From: Holophagae bacterium
GTDB taxonomy: Bacteria > Acidobacteriota > Holophagae > Acanthopleuribacterales > Acanthopleuribacteraceae
DNA length: 64,000 bases
Assembly (NCBI GenBank): GCA_029263455.1
Contig: JAJCXM010000004.1
Location: forward strand, 62,001-126,000
Direction of reading: 5' to 3'
Below are positions 36,743 to 45,300 of this stretch, piece after piece (positions within the stretch are counted from its first letter, which is position 1; every line of letters begins with the position of its first letter). A program made the position numbers and the translations under genes. The notes under the pieces were generated by a model. The model worked only from the letters and a program-made list of their open reading frames with translations, searched no databases and had not been told where the DNA came from.

Positions 36743-38254
36743 ATGAAATCAATCTACTTCAATGAAGAACACCAGTCGTTCCGCGAACACGTGCGCACCT
36801 TTATCGAACGCGAAGTCAAACCGCAAGCTGATCAGTGGGAAACTGACCGACTCATTCCCAAGTCGCTATGGAAGGCTTTGGGTGATCTAGGCTATTTGGG
36901 CATCAACCACCCAGAAGCTTATGGTGGATCGGCGGCAGATTTCTTCTATTCCGTGGTTTTCCTTGAAGAAGTGGCTCGAGCTGGCTATGCAGGCCTGTCG
37001 GCTGCAGTTTCCGTTCACGAGTACATGGCCACAGCCCACCTGAGCCGTGTCGGCAGTCACGAACTTAAACAAAAGTACCTTGTTCCCGCCATCGCCGGTG
37101 ATCAGCTTGGAGCGCTGGCGATAAGCGAGCCTGACACAGGATCCGATGTCGCTAAAATCACAACAACAGCGAAGTTGGACGGCGACCACTTTGTGGTGTC
37201 CGGTGCCAAAATGTTCATTACCAACGGCACGTCAGCTGATTTTGTCACGACCGCCGTCAAAACGCATTTAGAGGGCAAACCGCCGGGCATTTCTCTCTTA
37301 ATCATAGACAGTCAATCGCCAGGATTTAGCGCCAGCAAACTAGACAAGATCGGTTGGCATAGTTCAGACACGGCTATTCTGTCGTTTGACGAAGTCCGTG
37401 TGCCCGTCACCAACATCATTGGTGAGATCAACAAAGGATTCTCATACATTATGGAATCTTTCCAGCTGGAACGCTTGGTTGGTGCCGTGATGGCCATAGG
37501 TGGTATGGACGCGGCTGTCGCCACCACCCTGGAATATATGGCTTCACGAAAAGCATTCAATCGTAAGCTCACTCGCTTTCAAGCTATCAGGCACCGTATG
37601 GTCGACCTCATGACCGAGATCGAATCTATTCGCCAATTCACGTATCACACTTGTTGGCTTTACGATCAAGGCGAAGTACCGGTTACTGAATGTTCGATGG
37701 CAAAAATGAAAGCCACCGAATTGGCCAATCAGGTCGTCGACGCGTGCCTGCAGTTCCATGGCGGATACGGCTACATGGAAGAATACGCCATCGCGCGCAT
37801 GTACCGCGACAGCCGTGCAGGCACGATTGTGGGTGGAACGAGCGAAATCATGCGTGAAATCATTGCAAAAACCTGCCTCGACGATGTGCAGTTTAAATCG
37901 GCCTATCAAAAAACAAGCGATGTACCGAGCGTGACACCTGCTGAGCTCTTTGCGAGTCTTGATCAGCGTTTTAAGCAACAAATGGCGGCAGATGTGGACT
38001 TAACGCTCAATTTCGAACTCAAGGGCGATGGTGGCGGCAGCTTCACCGTGACCGTGCGCGACGGGACCTGCAAAGTGAGTGAAGGACTCAGTCAAGATGC
38101 TCACTGTGTGGTAGAGACGGAAGCGAGCACCTATGTTCAGATTGAAACGGGGCAAATGGCCGCCGAATCTGCATTTATGAGCGGTCAGGTGCAAGTCTCC
38201 GACATCCCATCAATGATGTTATTTGGGCAAATGTTCCGTCGTTACGGATCCTAG
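36743..38254 (+). CDS. Acyl-CoA dehydrogenase fused to a C-terminal SCP2 sterol-carrier domain
   Basis: A 503-residue fusion. Residues 1-385 are a complete FAD-dependent acyl-CoA dehydrogenase (ALAISEPDTGSDVAKITT, KMFITNGTSADF, FHGGYGYMEEYAIARMYRDS, GGTSEIMREI). The catalytic base is probably Glu243 in FQLERLVG, as in the long-chain/isovaleryl branch, because the C-terminal position is Gly. Residues 395-503 match an SCP2-like lipid-binding domain (FASLDQRFKQQMAADVDLTL, GSFTVTVRDGTCKV, FMSGQVQVSDIPSMMLFGQM). It carries out the first oxidation step; the SCP2 part may present long-chain or sterol-like acyl-CoA. It starts seven bases after the FadJ-type gene. Confidence 0.93.
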   Translation: MKSIYFNEEHQSFREHVRTFIEREVKPQADQWETDRLIPKSLWKALGDLGYLGINHPEAYGGSAADFFYSVVFLEEVARAGYAGLSAAVSVHEYMATAHLSRVGSHELKQKYLVPAIAGDQLGALAISEPDTGSDVAKITTTAKLDGDHFVVSGAKMFITNGTSADFVTTAVKTHLEGKPPGISLLIIDSQSPGFSASKLDKIGWHSSDTAILSFDEVRVPVTNIIGEINKGFSYIMESFQLERLVGAVMAIGGMDAAVATTLEYMASRKAFNRKLTRFQAIRHRMVDLMTEIESIRQFTYHTCWLYDQGEVPVTECSMAKMKATELANQVVDACLQFHGGYGYMEEYAIARMYRDSRAGTIVGGTSEIMREIIAKTCLDDVQFKSAYQKTSDVPSVTPAELFASLDQRFKQQMAADVDLTLNFELKGDGGGSFTVTVRDGTCKVSEGLSQDAHCVVETEASTYVQIETGQMAAESAFMSGQVQVSDIPSMMLFGQMFRRYGS

Positions 38255-39388
38255 ATGCTGGACACGCCATCTAAAACCAAGCGATCGGGGCCCCTGCTCG
38301 GTTTGATGGTGATTGATCTGACACGCCACTACCCTGGACCTCTAGCAACGCGATTATTGGCCGAGCTGGGAGCGCGTGTCATCAAAGTGGAATTTGAACC
38401 TCACGGTGACCCAATTAGGCAGCTACCACCATTTGTCGATGGCGTTGCGCCTGCAGACATGGCGTTGAATGCCGGCAAAGAGAGCCTACGACTTGATCTT
38501 GCAAAAGCTGAAGATCAAGCGTTGTTAGGGCGCATGATCAGCGCTGCAGACATCCTAATAGAGCCATTCTTACCGGGCTACTTGGATAAACTCAAGATAG
38601 GTTACGATTGGGCACGTGCACTTAATGAGAGACTCATTTGGGTGTCACTTACCGGATACGGACAATCGGGTCCACGAGCGCAGGAACCTGGTCATGACAT
38701 CAATTACATGGGTCTGACTGGGATGTTAGACCTCAACGGAACAGACCGCTGTCTTCCTTTTCCATTGCAAATCGCGGACACCGCTGGCGGAGCCTACATG
38801 GCACTGATCGCCATCTTATCCGCCGTCTACGAGCGACAGCAATCTCAGCTTGGCCAGTTCGTGGACGTATCCATGGTCGATGGATTATTGCCATTGATGA
38901 GCCTTCAATTTGCGCATTTAGCGGCTGCGCCTAACGCTAGAGGTCAACATCCACTTGCCGGTCAACTTGCCTGTTATAACGCCTATACCTGTGCCGATGG
39001 TAAATCAATGGCGCTGGGCGCTCTTGAAGCTAAATTTTGGCAACGCTTCTGCCAGTCTGTTGATAAACAAGAATGGATAGATCGCCAATATAGCACCGGA
39101 CTTGCGCAGCAGTCGCTTAAGCAAGAAGTCACACAATTATTCCTATCAAAGCCGCAATTATTTTGGGTGGAGTTAGGTCAACAGAGTTCTTGCTGCTTGA
39201 CACCCGTCCACGCTCTCACAGAAGTCGAAACGGACCCCCATCTGGCGTTTCGCGATTCGCTGGTAACCGTTGACGGGATTACGAGAAGTGCTCCTCCAGT
39301 GCGCTTCAGTCGCACACCTGCTGAAAACATGACATCCACAGAATCGTCAGGCACGTCAAATAATCGTTTACGGGCCGAGTTTCAGTAG
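38255..39388 (+). CDS. CaiB/BaiF family CoA-transferase (alpha-methylacyl-CoA racemase-like)
   Basis: A 377-residue family III CoA-transferase. Its ATG follows the stop of the upstream gene without a gap. Visible signatures are VIDLTRHYPGPLATRLLAEL near the N-terminus, RVIKVE, LNAGKESLRLDL, SLTGYGQSGP and the conserved Asp148 in PGHDINYMGLTG. The family includes alpha-methylacyl-CoA racemase, needed to degrade methyl-branched acids; together with the SCP2 fusion this suggests branched or sterol-side-chain substrates. That reading is inference. Confidence 0.9.
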   Translation: MLDTPSKTKRSGPLLGLMVIDLTRHYPGPLATRLLAELGARVIKVEFEPHGDPIRQLPPFVDGVAPADMALNAGKESLRLDLAKAEDQALLGRMISAADILIEPFLPGYLDKLKIGYDWARALNERLIWVSLTGYGQSGPRAQEPGHDINYMGLTGMLDLNGTDRCLPFPLQIADTAGGAYMALIAILSAVYERQQSQLGQFVDVSMVDGLLPLMSLQFAHLAAAPNARGQHPLAGQLACYNAYTCADGKSMALGALEAKFWQRFCQSVDKQEWIDRQYSTGLAQQSLKQEVTQLFLSKPQLFWVELGQQSSCCLTPVHALTEVETDPHLAFRDSLVTVDGITRSAPPVRFSRTPAENMTSTESSGTSNNRLRAEFQ

Positions 39389-39449
39389 CTAAAGACTATT
39401 GCACGTCTAACCGATAGGAGTTCTAATAAGTCACTGAAGGACACATTCC

Positions 39450-40208
39450 ATGGCGACTGAAGTCAGCTGGGCAACTGAACGAGTAATCGGTGCTGTGGCG
39501 CACGATCACGATGGTTGTCTCGAGGCGCTTTCCCATCTAGCGAAGGGTGTTTCCCATGATCTGAACAATACGCTACAGGGCATTGGCATCGGCATGGAGT
39601 TAGTTTACGGTTGCCTGGAAAAGGATAGTGCGGCATCAGGGTATTTGTCGCTTATGTCGTCGGCGACCGATCGCCTACGCAACATGTCTGAACGACTGCG
39701 CGAATTCAATCAATTTTTGGAATACCGCCCAACAGAATGCTCCCTGACTTCTATTGTCGACCAAGCCTTAGCTCGGGTGGTCATTGCCGGATACGAAATT
39801 AAGCACATCGAGAAAGACCGAATCGATGATTATGGTCACGTGTTTGGGGACCCACTGCAACTGTCGGCTGGTTTGTCCGCCCTAATATGTAATGCCCTGG
39901 AAGCAAGCCCGTCCTCAGTTACGGTGTCTGCCAAACAAGAAAATTTTGACAGTCTTCAGGTAGCGAAACAAGGCGCAGCTGTCTCCATTCGAATCGCTGA
40001 CCAGGGGCCTGGTATCGAAGAGAAGCACATCGACAATATTTTTGATCCGTTTTTTAGCACCAAGGAGAAAGGCAGAGGTCTCGGGCTCCCTTTGGCGCGC
40101 GCGGTAGTCCTCAAAAATAATGGACTTATTCGGCTACGAACGGGCCAGCGAGGCAGCGAATTCTCCTTATTCCTACCTATTCACCCGACTAAGCCGCACG
40201 AAGCGTAA
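39450..40208 (+). CDS. Soluble sensor histidine kinase without sensor domain
   Basis: A 252-residue kinase. The dimerisation/phospho-acceptor region has His36 in KGVSHDLNNTLQGI. The HATPase_c domain shows the N-box (LICNALEASPSSV), G1 (IADQGPGIEEKHIDNIFDPF) and G2 (KGRGLGLPLARAVV). There is no membrane segment, PAS or GAF domain, and no response regulator beside it, so its input is unknown. It follows the CaiB/BaiF gene by 61 bases and may belong to the same transcript. Confidence 0.9.
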   Translation: MATEVSWATERVIGAVAHDHDGCLEALSHLAKGVSHDLNNTLQGIGIGMELVYGCLEKDSAASGYLSLMSSATDRLRNMSERLREFNQFLEYRPTECSLTSIVDQALARVVIAGYEIKHIEKDRIDDYGHVFGDPLQLSAGLSALICNALEASPSSVTVSAKQENFDSLQVAKQGAAVSIRIADQGPGIEEKHIDNIFDPFFSTKEKGRGLGLPLARAVVLKNNGLIRLRTGQRGSEFSLFLPIHPTKPHEA

Positions 40209-40238
40209 TCAAGCGCACTTGCACGGCTCCAATTCATC

Positions 40239-40244
40239 TATAAT
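40239..40244 (+). promoter_or_regulatory. Possible -10 element upstream of the Fic gene
   Basis: A perfect TATAAT lies 42 bases before the Fic start codon. The best -35-like hexamer (TTGCAC, 40219-40224) is only 14 bases away, so the promoter call is weak. Confidence 0.35.
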
Positions 40245-40286
40245 ATCGCTGTAGTCTCCCAAAATCAGCATCTTTGGAGGTCAGCC

Positions 40287-41135
40287 GTGGATCCACGTAT
40301 CCAATTGACGCACCAAATGGTCCGTTTGATCGGACTAATCGATGAGTTCAAGGGACGCTGGAATGCGCGCCAAACGATCTCAAAATCGAGGCTAAAGAGG
40401 CTGCACCAAAAGGCGGCAGTAGAATCGATTGGGTCATCCACAAGAATCGAAGGTTCTAAGCTTACCAATGACCAAGTCGCTGAACTGATTAAGCGCGAAC
40501 CCATGATGACAAAATCAAGAGACGAAGATGAAGTGGCGGGTTACGCGAAAACCCTGGTCTACGTTTATGAGTCGCATCCATCGTTAGATTTATCTGAAAC
40601 ATGCATAAGCAACTTACATGACCGCTTACTTTTTTTTAGTGACCGCGATGAACCGCATCGTGGAAGATACAAAACAAGACCGAACCACGTGGAAGCTTTT
40701 AACCACGAGGGTAACCGTTTAGGTGTCACATTCGAAACCACCTTGCCAGAAGAAACGCCCGCTCAGATTAAAGAACTGATCGACTGGGCCGGCGGGGCTC
40801 TGGCCGGTGACAAACTGCACCCTTTAATTGTCATCCCCGTCTTTGACGCCCATTTTCTGGCCATACGGCCTTTTCAAAGCGGCAATGGCCGCCTGTCAAG
40901 AATCCTAACCTCGCTCCTATTAATTCAAGCTGGATACACGCATCTCCCCTATGTTTCGCTAGAGAATATGATCGAAAAGCGACCTGAACGCTATTTCATT
41001 AGCCTGCGTGCCGCGCAAGCTACGCTGCAACAAAATGAACCTCAATATGGTGACTGGATTGGCTTCTTCTTAGAAACCTTGCGGCAACAGCAAGTTGCTC
41101 TCCAGCTGGACATGGATGTAACTCAGTCGATCTAA
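40287..41135 (+). CDS. Fic domain protein with altered active-site motif
   Basis: A 282-residue protein from a GTG with GGAGG six bases upstream. The N-terminal helix carries the inhibitory motif SxxxEG (Ser51-Gly56, STRIEG), making it a class II Fic protein. The Fic core reads LAIRPFQSGNGRLSR (191-205): the family's HPFxDGNGRxxR becomes RPFQSGNGRLSR, with Arg194 replacing the catalytic His and Ser198 replacing the metal-binding acid. Family members transfer AMP or phosphate groups to protein hydroxyls. With these replacements normal AMPylation would not be expected. The C-terminal part continues with the usual LLLIQAGYTHLPYVSLE. Confidence 0.9.
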   Translation: MDPRIQLTHQMVRLIGLIDEFKGRWNARQTISKSRLKRLHQKAAVESIGSSTRIEGSKLTNDQVAELIKREPMMTKSRDEDEVAGYAKTLVYVYESHPSLDLSETCISNLHDRLLFFSDRDEPHRGRYKTRPNHVEAFNHEGNRLGVTFETTLPEETPAQIKELIDWAGGALAGDKLHPLIVIPVFDAHFLAIRPFQSGNGRLSRILTSLLLIQAGYTHLPYVSLENMIEKRPERYFISLRAAQATLQQNEPQYGDWIGFFLETLRQQQVALQLDMDVTQSI

Positions 41136-41272
41136 ATGGTTTATTAGCCAGACGGCCATTGCATGATCGATAATCTATTCAGCTTAACGTCCCTCGTATT
41201 CGCGTTTGAGCGTGTTAGGATGTCCTGCATTTGAGGCTGAATCGCCTTTAGACCATCCTTGTAGGGGTAAAT

Positions 41273-42238
41273 ATGATACGGACCGATTGGACACGACACG
41301 AAGTGACAGAAATCTATCAGCGTCCTTTGATCGAACTGATGCATCTGGCTGCGCAAACACATCGCGATAATAATAATCCAGCCCATGTTCAAGTCAGTAC
41401 GCTTCTATCAATCAAGACCGGAAACTGTTCCGAGGATTGCGCATATTGTCCCCAATCCGCTCGCTATACATCGTCCATCGAGAAACACAAACTCTTACAG
41501 CTTGAAGAGGTTAAAGAGAGTGCGGCTGCGGCAAAGAAGGACGGCGCCAGCCGTTTTTGCATGGGCGCTGCATGGCGTAACGTCAAAGATAACAGCGAAT
41601 TTGAACGCGTATTGGAAATGGTACGTACGGTCAAGGAAATGGACATGGAGGTTTGCTGCACTCTGGGAATGCTCAGTGAGAGCCAGGCCCAACAATTAAA
41701 GGATGCTGGTTTACACGCCTACAACCATAATCTCGATACCTCCCGAGAATATTATTCCGAAATCATTACCACTCGTACTTACGACGAACGCCTCGAAACC
41801 CTAAAAAACGCACGCCGCGCTGGGTTACAGGTATGCTGTGGAGGCATTATTGGTCTCGGTGAAAAAGAAACAGACCGCATTGAACTTCTATTCACGCTGG
41901 CAACACTGCCTGAACATCCGGAGTCAGTCCCCATCAATGCATTGGTGCCGGTATCAGGTACGCCTATGGAAAATTACACCCCTCCTGATTCATGGGAGAT
42001 GATACGCGTCATTGCTTGCGCTCGTGTCCTGATGCCTAAGGCCCGAATTCGCCTTTCAGCGGGTCGATTAACGATGAATCATGAAGCTCAAGCACTTTGT
42101 TTTATGGTGGGTGCAAATTCCATATTTGCAGGTGATAAGTTACTAACAACACCTAACCCAGAACCACAAACCGATGGTGCCCTGTTCAAAGTTCTTGGTA
42201 TCCAGTTTGGCGCTCATGAGTTGGCGAACACGCCATAA
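41273..42238 (+). CDS. bioB: Biotin synthase
   Basis: A 321-residue radical-SAM enzyme that inserts sulfur into dethiobiotin. The cluster cysteines are Cys52, Cys56 and Cys59 in NCSEDCAYCPQS. Further signatures are MGAAWRNVKD, CCTLGMLSESQAQQLKDAGL, YNHNLDTSREYY, CCGGIIGLGE and the C-terminal SAGRLTMNHEAQALCFMVGA with NSIFAGDKLLTTPNP. It is the first gene of a long same-direction run including bioF, bioD, and later bioA. No BirA operator was recognised upstream. Confidence 0.97.
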   Translation: MIRTDWTRHEVTEIYQRPLIELMHLAAQTHRDNNNPAHVQVSTLLSIKTGNCSEDCAYCPQSARYTSSIEKHKLLQLEEVKESAAAAKKDGASRFCMGAAWRNVKDNSEFERVLEMVRTVKEMDMEVCCTLGMLSESQAQQLKDAGLHAYNHNLDTSREYYSEIITTRTYDERLETLKNARRAGLQVCCGGIIGLGEKETDRIELLFTLATLPEHPESVPINALVPVSGTPMENYTPPDSWEMIRVIACARVLMPKARIRLSAGRLTMNHEAQALCFMVGANSIFAGDKLLTTPNPEPQTDGALFKVLGIQFGAHELANTP

Positions 42239-42240
42239 TC

Positions 42241-43368
42241 ATGGGCTTTCAAGACATAGGCTCAAGATTGCAGCAGCAGCTCACCACCCGAACAAGGTGC
42301 GGCAGTTTACGTAAGCTAACAGCAGCCACTGCCGGATCCGACTTCTGCTCGAACGACTACCTCGGTTACGCACGTCATGCGCTACTTAAGCAGCGTATCA
42401 AAGAAGCTAGCTTAGATCTGGCCTATGGTTCAACCAGTTCACGACTCGTGCGTGGCCATCGTGAATTGACTGATCAAGTCGAACAGCGCATCGCAGAATT
42501 CCACCAGAGCCCGTGCGCCCTAATCTACAACTCAGGTTACGATGCTAACCTTGGTTTCTGGTCGTGTATCCCGCAACGCGGTGATCTGGTTATTTTCGAC
42601 GAGTACATCCACGCATCCATCCGTGACGGTATCCGGCTAAGTTTTGCCCGTCATGCTTCGTTCAAGCACAACAGCTTAGATCACTTGGAAGAGCGACTAA
42701 AATCCGCAAAGGGCCTCATTTACGTGGCCATTGAATCCGTTTACTCAATGGGTGGTGCTTTAGCACCCCTGAAAGAGGTACAGCAACTGTGTGCGGACTA
42801 CGGCGCCCGACTTGTTGTTGATGAGGCGCACGCAACTGGCGTTGTGGGAGAGCGCGGGCAAGGACTAGTTCAAACAGCTAATCTCCAGGAGCAAACATTT
42901 GCTCGAGTCCATACATTCGGTAAGGCGCTGGGTTGTCACGGCTCTGCAATTTTGGGTTCACAGGCACTCAAAGACTATTTAATCAATTTTTCCCGGCCCT
43001 TGATCTACACAACAGCCTTGCCGCCACACAGCTTGATGGCCATAGATTGTGCCTATCACTTCCTGGACGAAAACCCCCAACACGTCAATGAACTAAACCT
43101 AACCATTGATTACTTTACTCATCAAGCGGACCACCCGTCATTCATCAAATCTCCATCCCCTATTCAAGGCTTCAAAACTCCTGGCAACCACGCTGTCCTG
43201 GATTTGGCTAATCGCCTGCAGCAACAAGGTTTAGATGTTAGACCAATGCGACATCCGACCGTGCCTCTAGGGTCTGAACAGATTCGCATCTGCCTGCATC
43301 GATTCAATACAAGACAGGAAATCAACCATTTGCTTCAGTGTCTGATGCGAGAAGTTAAACAACCGTGA
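42241..43368 (+). CDS. bioF: 8-amino-7-oxononanoate synthase
   Basis: A 375-residue PLP-dependent alpha-oxoamine synthase that condenses pimeloyl-ACP/CoA with L-alanine. The PLP lysine is Lys228 in HTFGKALGCHGSAILG, and the cofactor aspartate lies in VVDEAHATGVVGERGQG (194-197 DEAH). SNDYLGYARH, TSSRLVRGHRELTDQVEQRI and FDEYIHASIRDGIRLS are typical. It starts two bases after bioB and overlaps bioD by four bases. Related alpha-oxoamine synthases include serine palmitoyltransferase, but bioB and bioD on either side support the biotin role. Confidence 0.95.
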   Translation: MGFQDIGSRLQQQLTTRTRCGSLRKLTAATAGSDFCSNDYLGYARHALLKQRIKEASLDLAYGSTSSRLVRGHRELTDQVEQRIAEFHQSPCALIYNSGYDANLGFWSCIPQRGDLVIFDEYIHASIRDGIRLSFARHASFKHNSLDHLEERLKSAKGLIYVAIESVYSMGGALAPLKEVQQLCADYGARLVVDEAHATGVVGERGQGLVQTANLQEQTFARVHTFGKALGCHGSAILGSQALKDYLINFSRPLIYTTALPPHSLMAIDCAYHFLDENPQHVNELNLTIDYFTHQADHPSFIKSPSPIQGFKTPGNHAVLDLANRLQQQGLDVRPMRHPTVPLGSEQIRICLHRFNTRQEINHLLQCLMREVKQP

Positions 43369-43994
43369 ACTCCAATGCTGTATTTGTCACCGGAATTGGT
43401 ACCGATGTCGGCAAGACATTGGCCAGCGCCGTCATTGTTCAAGCGCTCGGAGCAGATTATTGGAAACCGGTGCAAGCAGGTGATTTAGAGCATTCCGATA
43501 GCCACAAGATTGTCCAGTTGTGCGACCTTCACACCGGAACCATACACCCGGAAACCTACCGTCTCAGCCAAGCAATGTCACCGCACGCAGCTGCGAAACT
43601 CGACAATACATTCATTGACCTTGACTTAATTCGACTGCCCGAATCAAGAAATTGGCTGGTAGTTGAAGGTGCAGGCGGCTTGCTTGTGCCGCTTAACGAA
43701 CAATCCACGATTTTTGACTTAATGCAAAAACTTTCCACCCCCATCATCTTGGTCGCGCGCCACTACTTGGGTTCTATCAACCACACGCTATTAAGTTTGA
43801 ACCTATTAAAAACAGCACCGCTAAAAGGCATAATCTATTGCGGGGAAATGAACCAAGCCAGTTTGAGTATTGTGCACCAACGGGAAAAAGGAATTCCATT
43901 CATTCATATCCCGCAACTCGATCATATTGATAGAGCCGTCATAAATAGGCTTGCAGATGAACACAGGCCAACGCTCAAGCAATGGCTCATATGA
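43365..43994 (+). CDS. bioD: Dethiobiotin synthase
   Basis: A 209-residue ATP-dependent ligase that closes the ureido ring of dethiobiotin. The P-loop is GIGTDVGKT (10-18), followed by WKPVQAGDLEHSDS and the VVEGAGGLLVPL motif that contacts the substrate. It overlaps bioF by four bases. The next gene starts after 67 bases with its own GGGAG, in the same direction. Confidence 0.95.
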   Translation: MNSNAVFVTGIGTDVGKTLASAVIVQALGADYWKPVQAGDLEHSDSHKIVQLCDLHTGTIHPETYRLSQAMSPHAAAKLDNTFIDLDLIRLPESRNWLVVEGAGGLLVPLNEQSTIFDLMQKLSTPIILVARHYLGSINHTLLSLNLLKTAPLKGIIYCGEMNQASLSIVHQREKGIPFIHIPQLDHIDRAVINRLADEHRPTLKQWLI

Positions 43995-44061
43995 ATAAAC
44001 TTGACTTCAAGCCAGTATGCCATAAAGTTGAGAGCGGAAATTTGAAAGGGAGACAGAACCA

Positions 44062-44298
44062 ATGATTAGCATGGAACAATTTATGGGCATTGTTGCTGGC
44101 CAACTAGGACTGGACGCAAAGGGGTTAACCCCGGAATCGCACATGATGAACGATTTGGGTGCCGATTCACTAGCTATGGTCAACATCATCGCCGAGGTGG
44201 AATCCGAACTAGATGTGGAGTTTGACGATCTGGATTTTGATGAAGTGGAAACGGTCGCGGATGCCTACAACAAAATGCTTGAGGAACTCGCCACTTGA
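44062..44298 (+). CDS. Acyl carrier protein
   Basis: A 78-residue ACP. The phosphopantetheine attachment is Ser36 in LGADSLAMVNII. The remainder is the usual acidic four-helix bundle, with FDDLDFDEVETVADAY. It is not next to fatty-acid synthase genes (fabD, fabG, fabF), so it is probably a dedicated carrier for this cluster. Its stop overlaps the oxygenase start (TTGA), and a fatty-acyl-AMP ligase able to load it lies one gene further on. Confidence 0.95.
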   Translation: MISMEQFMGIVAGQLGLDAKGLTPESHMMNDLGADSLAMVNIIAEVESELDVEFDDLDFDEVETVADAYNKMLEELAT

Positions 44299-45245
44299 CC
44301 TTTTCAGATGGGCCTCTTCTAGAAGACGCAAAAGCAGCTCGCCACTTTTTTCGCGAAAAGGGGTATCTGATTGCCAGAAACCTCATCCCTGCAACGGCTT
44401 GCAAAGGAGTCCTCAGCGCCTTTCAAACAAACATCAAGCCTAGCGATGCTCTATTTATGCGTCAGACAACCACGCGCGCAGAAAAGCACAACTTGTCAGC
44501 TCACGGCCTCATGACCAACCCCATGTTGGACGTCCATGAGATTACCGAACCCGAACATCAATTATTCCGTGATGCAGCCCTTGATGTTTTCACTTCCAGT
44601 GGGTTGAACAAGGCCCTTTCTGCGCTCTTAGATGATGAACCTGTCATGGTCCAATCCATGTATTTTGAGAGTAGCCGCGGAACAGATGCCCACGTCGACA
44701 GCCACTTCATCGACGCCACGGAGCCAGGTCGACTGATTGGTGCCTGGATCGCCGTTCAGGACATTGATGAGCTAGGTGGACGTTTTTGTGTTTATCCCGA
44801 AAGCAACCGCCTGGCAGAAGACGGCGTTTTTGATGCTGAAGTGACCCAAGTCGCTCAAGAATATGAGCGTCAATCGTTGTCTGTCATCCGCGGTTACCAA
44901 CTCGAAAAAAAGTCTTTTTCACTAAAGGAAGTCACCAAAACCAGACGCTTACTCATGCAGCTAATCAAGCAATCCGGTGTGCGTGTATTTGCTCCGCCTA
45001 TGAATGAGGGCGATGTACTCTTTTTTTCCTCACAAACGCTACACGGTAGTCTGAAACCAGGAGCCCCTACCTTAGAACCTGGAGAGTTAGGTCAAGGACA
45101 AGGCCAATACTCACGCAATTCGTTAACCTGCCACTGGGTACCCAAACAGCAAGGTCTCATGCGCTATCGGAAAGTGGTAGAGCCCATGAACCTTAACTAC
45201 CATAACCAAACATGGATACACCAACCCCAGACATCGTTGACATAG
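44295..45245 (+). CDS. Phytanoyl-CoA dioxygenase (PhyH)-like Fe(II)/2-oxoglutarate oxygenase
   Basis: A 316-residue cupin-fold oxygenase starting at a TTG that overlaps the ACP stop. The iron triad is His133 and Asp135 in TDAHVDSHF and His250 in QTLHGSLKPG. Arg274 in YSRNSLTCHWVP probably binds 2-oxoglutarate, and LIGAWIAVQDIDELGGRFCV is typical of the family. Close coupling to the ACP gene suggests that an acyl-ACP is hydroxylated, probably near the thioester as in phytanoyl-CoA alpha-hydroxylation; that substrate is inference. Confidence 0.88.
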   Translation: MTFSDGPLLEDAKAARHFFREKGYLIARNLIPATACKGVLSAFQTNIKPSDALFMRQTTTRAEKHNLSAHGLMTNPMLDVHEITEPEHQLFRDAALDVFTSSGLNKALSALLDDEPVMVQSMYFESSRGTDAHVDSHFIDATEPGRLIGAWIAVQDIDELGGRFCVYPESNRLAEDGVFDAEVTQVAQEYERQSLSVIRGYQLEKKSFSLKEVTKTRRLLMQLIKQSGVRVFAPPMNEGDVLFFSSQTLHGSLKPGAPTLEPGELGQGQGQYSRNSLTCHWVPKQQGLMRYRKVVEPMNLNYHNQTWIHQPQTSLT

Positions 45246-45300
45246 AATTAGGGCGCTGAGCGCGATGATTTGATAAACTGCGAGCTTTACGGGAGGCAGC

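Noticed and set aside
37544-37981. Minus-strand frame opposite the acyl-CoA dehydrogenase
   Set aside because: It covers conserved dehydrogenase residues on the other strand; no start site or motif.
41136-41272. BirA operator upstream of bioB
   Set aside because: No inverted repeat resembling the known TTGTAAACC-type BirA sites could be found in the 137 bases.
42241-43368. bioF re-interpreted as serine palmitoyltransferase because an ACP and acyl-ACP synthetase follow
   Set aside because: Its motifs match 8-amino-7-oxononanoate synthase, and it sits tightly between bioB and bioD; the sphingolipid reading is kept only as a remote alternative.
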